Assembly: GCA_010092695.1 (NCBI GenBank)
Contig: JAADJJ010000001.1
Location: 1,426,001-1,490,000, forward strand
Source: Enterobacteriaceae bacterium 4M9
Lineage (GTDB): Bacteria > Pseudomonadota > Gammaproteobacteria > Enterobacterales > Enterobacteriaceae
Reading direction: 5' to 3'
DNA: 64,000 nt
Both the position numbers and the translations under genes were made by a program. Shown piece by piece: positions 61,014 to 64,000 of this stretch (its first letter is position 1; each line of letters begins with the position of its first letter). Below the pieces are notes generated by a model. The model saw only the letters and a list, made by a program, of their open reading frames with translations. It ran no database searches and was not told the DNA's origin.

Positions 61014-61820
61014 TTACTTACTCATTTGTCGCGATTTTTCCATGCATTTTTCCATCGCTTCCATAACGGCAGAGCGCAACCCTTTTTGCTCCAGTACGCG
61101 CACGGCCTCGATAGTGGTGCCACCTGGCGAACACACCATATCCTTGAGCGCGCCGGGATGCTGGCCAGTTTCCAGCACCATTTTCGCGGAACCCATCACT
61201 GCCTGTGCGGCAAACTTGTAAGCTTTATCGCGCGGCATGCCGCCGAGCACGGCCGCATCGGCCATCGCTTCGATAAACATAAACACATAGGCCGGTGCCG
61301 AACCGCTGACGCCCACCACCGGGTGAATCATGGCTTCACTGATCACTTCTGCATGGCCAAAGCAGCGGAAAATTGCCACGATATCCGCGATATCTTCCGG
61401 CGTGACCAGCACGTTTGGCGTGATGGATGTCATCCCGGCGTTCACCAGCGCAGGCGTGTTTGGCATGGCGCGAACCAGTTTGCGATCGTGACCCAATACC
61501 GTAGCAAGCTGGTCAAGGGTGATGCCCGCAGCAATGGAGACCACCAGCGAGTCTTTATTCAGGCTGGAGGCGATATCCCCCAGCACCTTAAGCATTTCAC
61601 CAGGCTTCACGGCACCAAAGACGATATCGGTTATCTGCGCGACGTCCTGTGCGCTTTGTGCTGCGTTAATACCGTATTGTTTATGCAGGGCTTCTACGTT
61701 ATCGGCTGATGGGGTATAGACCCAGATATTGCTGGCAGGTACCTGACCGCTGGCGATAAGACCGCCAAGGATTGCTTTTCCCATATTCCCACAGCCGATA
61801 AACCCGATTTTCTTTTCCAC
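61014..61820 (-). CDS. proC: Pyrroline-5-carboxylate reductase
   Basis: A 268-residue enzyme making proline from pyrroline-5-carboxylate. Rossmann motif IGFIGCGNMGKAILGG at the N-terminus; AMPNTPALVNAGMT, GVSGSAPAYVFMFIEAMADA and DMVCSPGGTTIEAV are typical. The frame extends to 61847, but GTG at 61820 follows GAGGAAG and gives the E. coli-like start (EKKIGFIG). Confidence 0.97.
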   Translation of the reverse strand: MEKKIGFIGCGNMGKAILGGLIASGQVPASNIWVYTPSADNVEALHKQYGINAAQSAQDVAQITDIVFGAVKPGEMLKVLGDIASSLNKDSLVVSIAAGITLDQLATVLGHDRKLVRAMPNTPALVNAGMTSITPNVLVTPEDIADIVAIFRCFGHAEVISEAMIHPVVGVSGSAPAYVFMFIEAMADAAVLGGMPRDKAYKFAAQAVMGSAKMVLETGQHPGALKDMVCSPGGTTIEAVRVLEQKGLRSAVMEAMEKCMEKSRQMSK

Positions 61821-62249
61821 AGCGTCGCTTCCTCGTCCGTTCGTCAAGACCGCATTGTAACCTGAGAATAAATCAGAGGGCAGGCGAGCGGCAAGATGGC
61901 ACAGTGAGCAAGGCTGTAAAGTGTCTTCCTGACGTTACGCCTGGGCAGGGGGGCGCTGTGAATAGCCGCCGTCATCCAGACAACGTAGTCTGTGTATGAA
62001 AAAGCGCGTCTGTCGCTACCTGTCCCGGCGTGCAAAGTCAGCTAATCGCGGGGTGGTTATTGATTGCGCTCTGCTCATTACAATTACGCCTTCTTTAACA
62101 GGCGAGACAGACGGGCCCACGCTATGCTGCTGGTCTCGGCGGGGTTGGGACAAAAAGCGCGTCTTGCGCGCTCCAGCACAAATCGCCGGGTTGCATCAGT
62201 GCAGCGCTGCGGCGACAATCCCTTCATTATTTTTCGCCCGGGAGTGGTA

Positions 62250-62702
62250 ATGCAGATTTGGGTGGACGCCGATGCGTGTCCGAACGTGATTAAAGAGATG
62301 TTGTTTCGTGCGGCAACGCGCACTGGCACGCCGGTAACGCTGGTAGCAAACCAGCCGCTAAAAGTACCGCCTTCACCGCTGATTCGCACGTTGCGTGTAC
62401 AGGCCGGGTTTGACGTGGCGGATAACGAAATTGTGCGCCGCTGTGAGTCAGGTGACCTGGTGATTACCGCCGACATTCCGCTGGCAGCAGAAGTGATTGA
62501 GAAGGGCGCTGCCGCGCTGAATCCACGTGGCGAACGCTACAGCCCGGAAACCATCCGCGAGCGCCTGACAATGCGTGATTTTATGGATACGCTGCGTGCC
62601 AGCGGTATCCAGACCGGTGGTCCGGCAGCGCTTGGCCCGCGCGATCGCCAGTTGTTTGCCGCCGAGCTGGATAAGTGGCTACTGGCCGCCCGACGCAGTT
62701 AA
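62250..62702 (+). CDS. yaiI: YaiI/YqxD family protein (DUF188)
   Basis: A 150-residue PIN-like protein: MQIWVDADACPNVIKEMLFR, VADNEIVRRCESGDLVITADIPLA, LNPRGERY, MRDFMDTLRASGIQTGGP. Close to E. coli YaiI. Acidic residues suggest a metal-dependent nuclease fold; activity unproven. ATG at 62250 is set by that match (the frame is open further upstream). Confidence 0.95.
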   Translation: MQIWVDADACPNVIKEMLFRAATRTGTPVTLVANQPLKVPPSPLIRTLRVQAGFDVADNEIVRRCESGDLVITADIPLAAEVIEKGAAALNPRGERYSPETIRERLTMRDFMDTLRASGIQTGGPAALGPRDRQLFAAELDKWLLAARRS

Positions 62703-63349
62703 GTACAGCTGTCGTCATCACCACCGATACTGTCGCTATCATCACTATTCATGTCGCTGAGCAGCCTGGGTAAGATCGTCATCCGGGTTGGTGAAAGCGT
62801 CTGACTACGCGGCGAGCGTATCCCGCGACGGTTTGTTGATGATGTTAACAATCTCTTGTGGCCGTGAGTATGGGAACAGCCCGGTTGAGACATTGCCCGG
62901 CATAACCCCGGCTGCGGTTTGCAGCTCCCCGCTATAAATCCACTGTACTGGTGCCACCTGCATTTGCTCTGTGGTGTCGTAACCGTGTTGCCCGCGGGTC
63001 TGATAAGACTGACTGCCTGCTATCGGCAGACCGCGCCGCGTATGTTGGCGGGCGCGATTCACTGCCGCCGAAAAGCCCAGCGAGCAAGCCGCCATTAGTC
63101 TGCGTACGTTGCGCCAGCTTGCTTAGGTTGTGCTGCCGCAGTGCTTCAGGAGCCTCCACGCGGGCATTCAGTTGTTTTATCGCCGTTTTCTGAATCAGAA
63201 TGGTTTGCGCCATATCATAAGGCACTGCTGGTGCAGGTGTTCATTGTTTGTGATTCGGCTGTGGCATCACGCGGTGCGCTGTCATTTTCTGCCTGTGCCA
63301 GGCGAGCAAACAGACCGTCTTTCAGGCGTTGTTCTTCAGATTGCATCAT
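62699..63349 (-). pseudogene. DUF2076 family gene, multiply frameshifted
   Basis: The minus strand begins SEEQRLKDGLFARLAQAEND...APRDA, then in other frames NEHLHQQ, PYDMAQTILIQKTAIKQLNARV, NGGLLAGLFGG, ELQTAAGV...PQEIVNIINK and finally DSIGGDDDSC. These are the consecutive sections of a DUF2076 periplasmic protein, but joining them needs at least four frameshifts and passes stop codons, so the gene is dead. Its final stop overlaps the yaiI stop. Short intact frames within it should not be annotated as genes. Confidence 0.85.
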
Positions 63350-63592
63350 TTAATCTTATGTATCATCGACTGCGCCATTCTCTGTATCTTTCATTATGAA
63401 AACCCGATGCGGTAAATAAGTGTGGCGTAAAGGGTGATGTAAAGGTGTTACCGGTTGTACAGGGTGTAAAGATAGATATATCGGTGACACAGTTGGTTAC
63501 CGCTGCGTTAGCCGCAAGTGGAGTTATTACTTTACATTGCGGGATTTGCTAACGCCCGGTATCTGCGCAAGTTAGCTGAATTATTATTTCTC

Positions 63593-63610
63593 TGTAATTT
63601 TTATTTTACA
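63593..63610 (+). promoter_or_regulatory. Candidate TyrR box upstream of aroL
   Basis: TGTAATTTTTATTTTACA fits TGTAAA-N6-TTTACA with one mismatch and lies about 100 bases before aroL, whose E. coli counterpart is repressed by TyrR. Two weaker TGTAAA half sites occur at about 63435-63470. The stretch 63350-63708 otherwise shows no gene. Confidence 0.6.
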
Positions 63611-63708
63611 TGTTGAACTGTCACTGTCGGCTGTTATTATTGCCGTTCATTTGTTTGCCATATACCGCGTGTAGGTTTGCGGACGTCGCAAAAGAGGATT
63701 TGCCATTC

Positions 63709-64000
63709 ATGACTCAACCCCTGTTTTTAGTCGGCGCCCGCGGCTGCGGCAAGACAACGTCAGGTCAGGCGTTATCTGTTGCACTGGGTTTGCGCTTTAT
63801 CGATACCGACAGGTGGCTGCAACACGAAGCGGGCATGAGTGTGGCACAAATCGTCGAGCGTGAGGGCTGGGCTGGGTTTCGCACCCTGGAAAGCCAGGCT
63901 CTGCATGCGGTGACGGCTCCCGACACCGTTATTGCAACCGGTGGTGGCATGGTGCTGGCTGCGGAAAATCGCCGCTTTATGCGCGAGCATGGCACCGTTA
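63709..64000 (+). CDS. aroL: Shikimate kinase 2 (partial, cut by right edge)
   Basis: The first 97 codons of AroL: MTQPLFLVGARGCGKTTSGQ with the P-loop GARGCGKT, FIDTDRWLQ with the shikimate-binding Asp region, and ATGGGMVL. It phosphorylates shikimate in aromatic amino-acid synthesis. The rest lies beyond the window. Confidence 0.96.
   Translation, partial: MTQPLFLVGARGCGKTTSGQALSVALGLRFIDTDRWLQHEAGMSVAQIVEREGWAGFRTLESQALHAVTAPDTVIATGGGMVLAAENRRFMREHGTV

Overview
The window is chromosomal DNA of a member of the Enterobacteriaceae. The blocks mltB-pncC-recA-recX-alaS-csrA-serV-argV(x4)-yqaB-yqaA-gshA-micA-luxS-emrBA-emrR and ampH-sbmA-yaiW-yaiY-yaiZ-ddlA-...-iraP-phoA-psiF-proC-yaiI-aroL are recognisable almost gene for gene from Escherichia coli, including the TTG start of gshA and the GTG start of phoA. 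In E. coli these two blocks lie far apart (about 60 min and 8.5 min), so this organism has a different chromosome arrangement. It is neither E. coli nor Salmonella; a Cronobacter/Franconibacter/Enterobacter/Citrobacter-like genus would fit, but the genus cannot be fixed from the sequence alone.

Region 1 (1-32014) is a complete type VI secretion system (T6SS) island, visibly more AT-rich than what follows. A minus-strand operon runs from about 8.2 kb to the left edge: tssF, tssG, tssA, a fimbrial adhesin, a GT60-like glycosyltransferase, and a small TssL-like and a TssM-like membrane protein (the last is cut by the window edge). A plus-strand operon runs the other way: tssH/clpV, a chaperone-usher fimbrial set (major pilin, chaperone, usher, minor pilin), tssB, tssC, hcp, tssJ, tssK, tssL (with an OmpA peptidoglycan-binding domain), tssM, a decayed gene, vgrG, PAAR, a degenerate FHA-like protein, tagJ and tssE. 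All 13 core T6SS components are present. Four things stand out. First, tssM is split at a run of nine A and can be read full length only by -1 frameshifting or transcript slippage. Second, VgrG carries a mucin-like tail of 75 consecutive four-residue TPT(E/V/I) repeats. Third, a protein-type alpha-GlcNAc-transferase-like gene sits in the same island, so glycosylation of that tail (or of the fimbria) is a testable idea. Fourth, a whole chaperone-usher fimbria is embedded between T6SS core genes, with its adhesin in the opposing T6SS operon.

Region 2 (32771-48019) is core genome: cell-wall turnover (mltB), NMN deamidase (pncC), SOS recombination (recA with LexA box, recX), alanyl-tRNA synthetase, CsrA, one tRNA-Ser and four identical tRNA-Arg genes in partly repeated units, sugar-phosphate phosphatase yqaB, membrane protein yqaA, glutathione synthesis (gshA), the sigmaE-dependent sRNA micA, AI-2 synthesis (luxS) and the EmrAB pump with its repressor EmrR.

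Region 3 (48020-64000) begins at the rearrangement junction, with an MFS exporter and idi, and continues with ampH, sbmA, yaiW, yaiY, yaiZ, ddlA, an extensin-like protein, an MdtG-like MFS pump, iraP, phoA (Pho box), psiF, proC, yaiI, a multiply frameshifted DUF2076 pseudogene and the start of aroL (TyrR box). The diguanylate cyclase gene dgcC/adrA, which lies between psiF and proC in E. coli, is absent.
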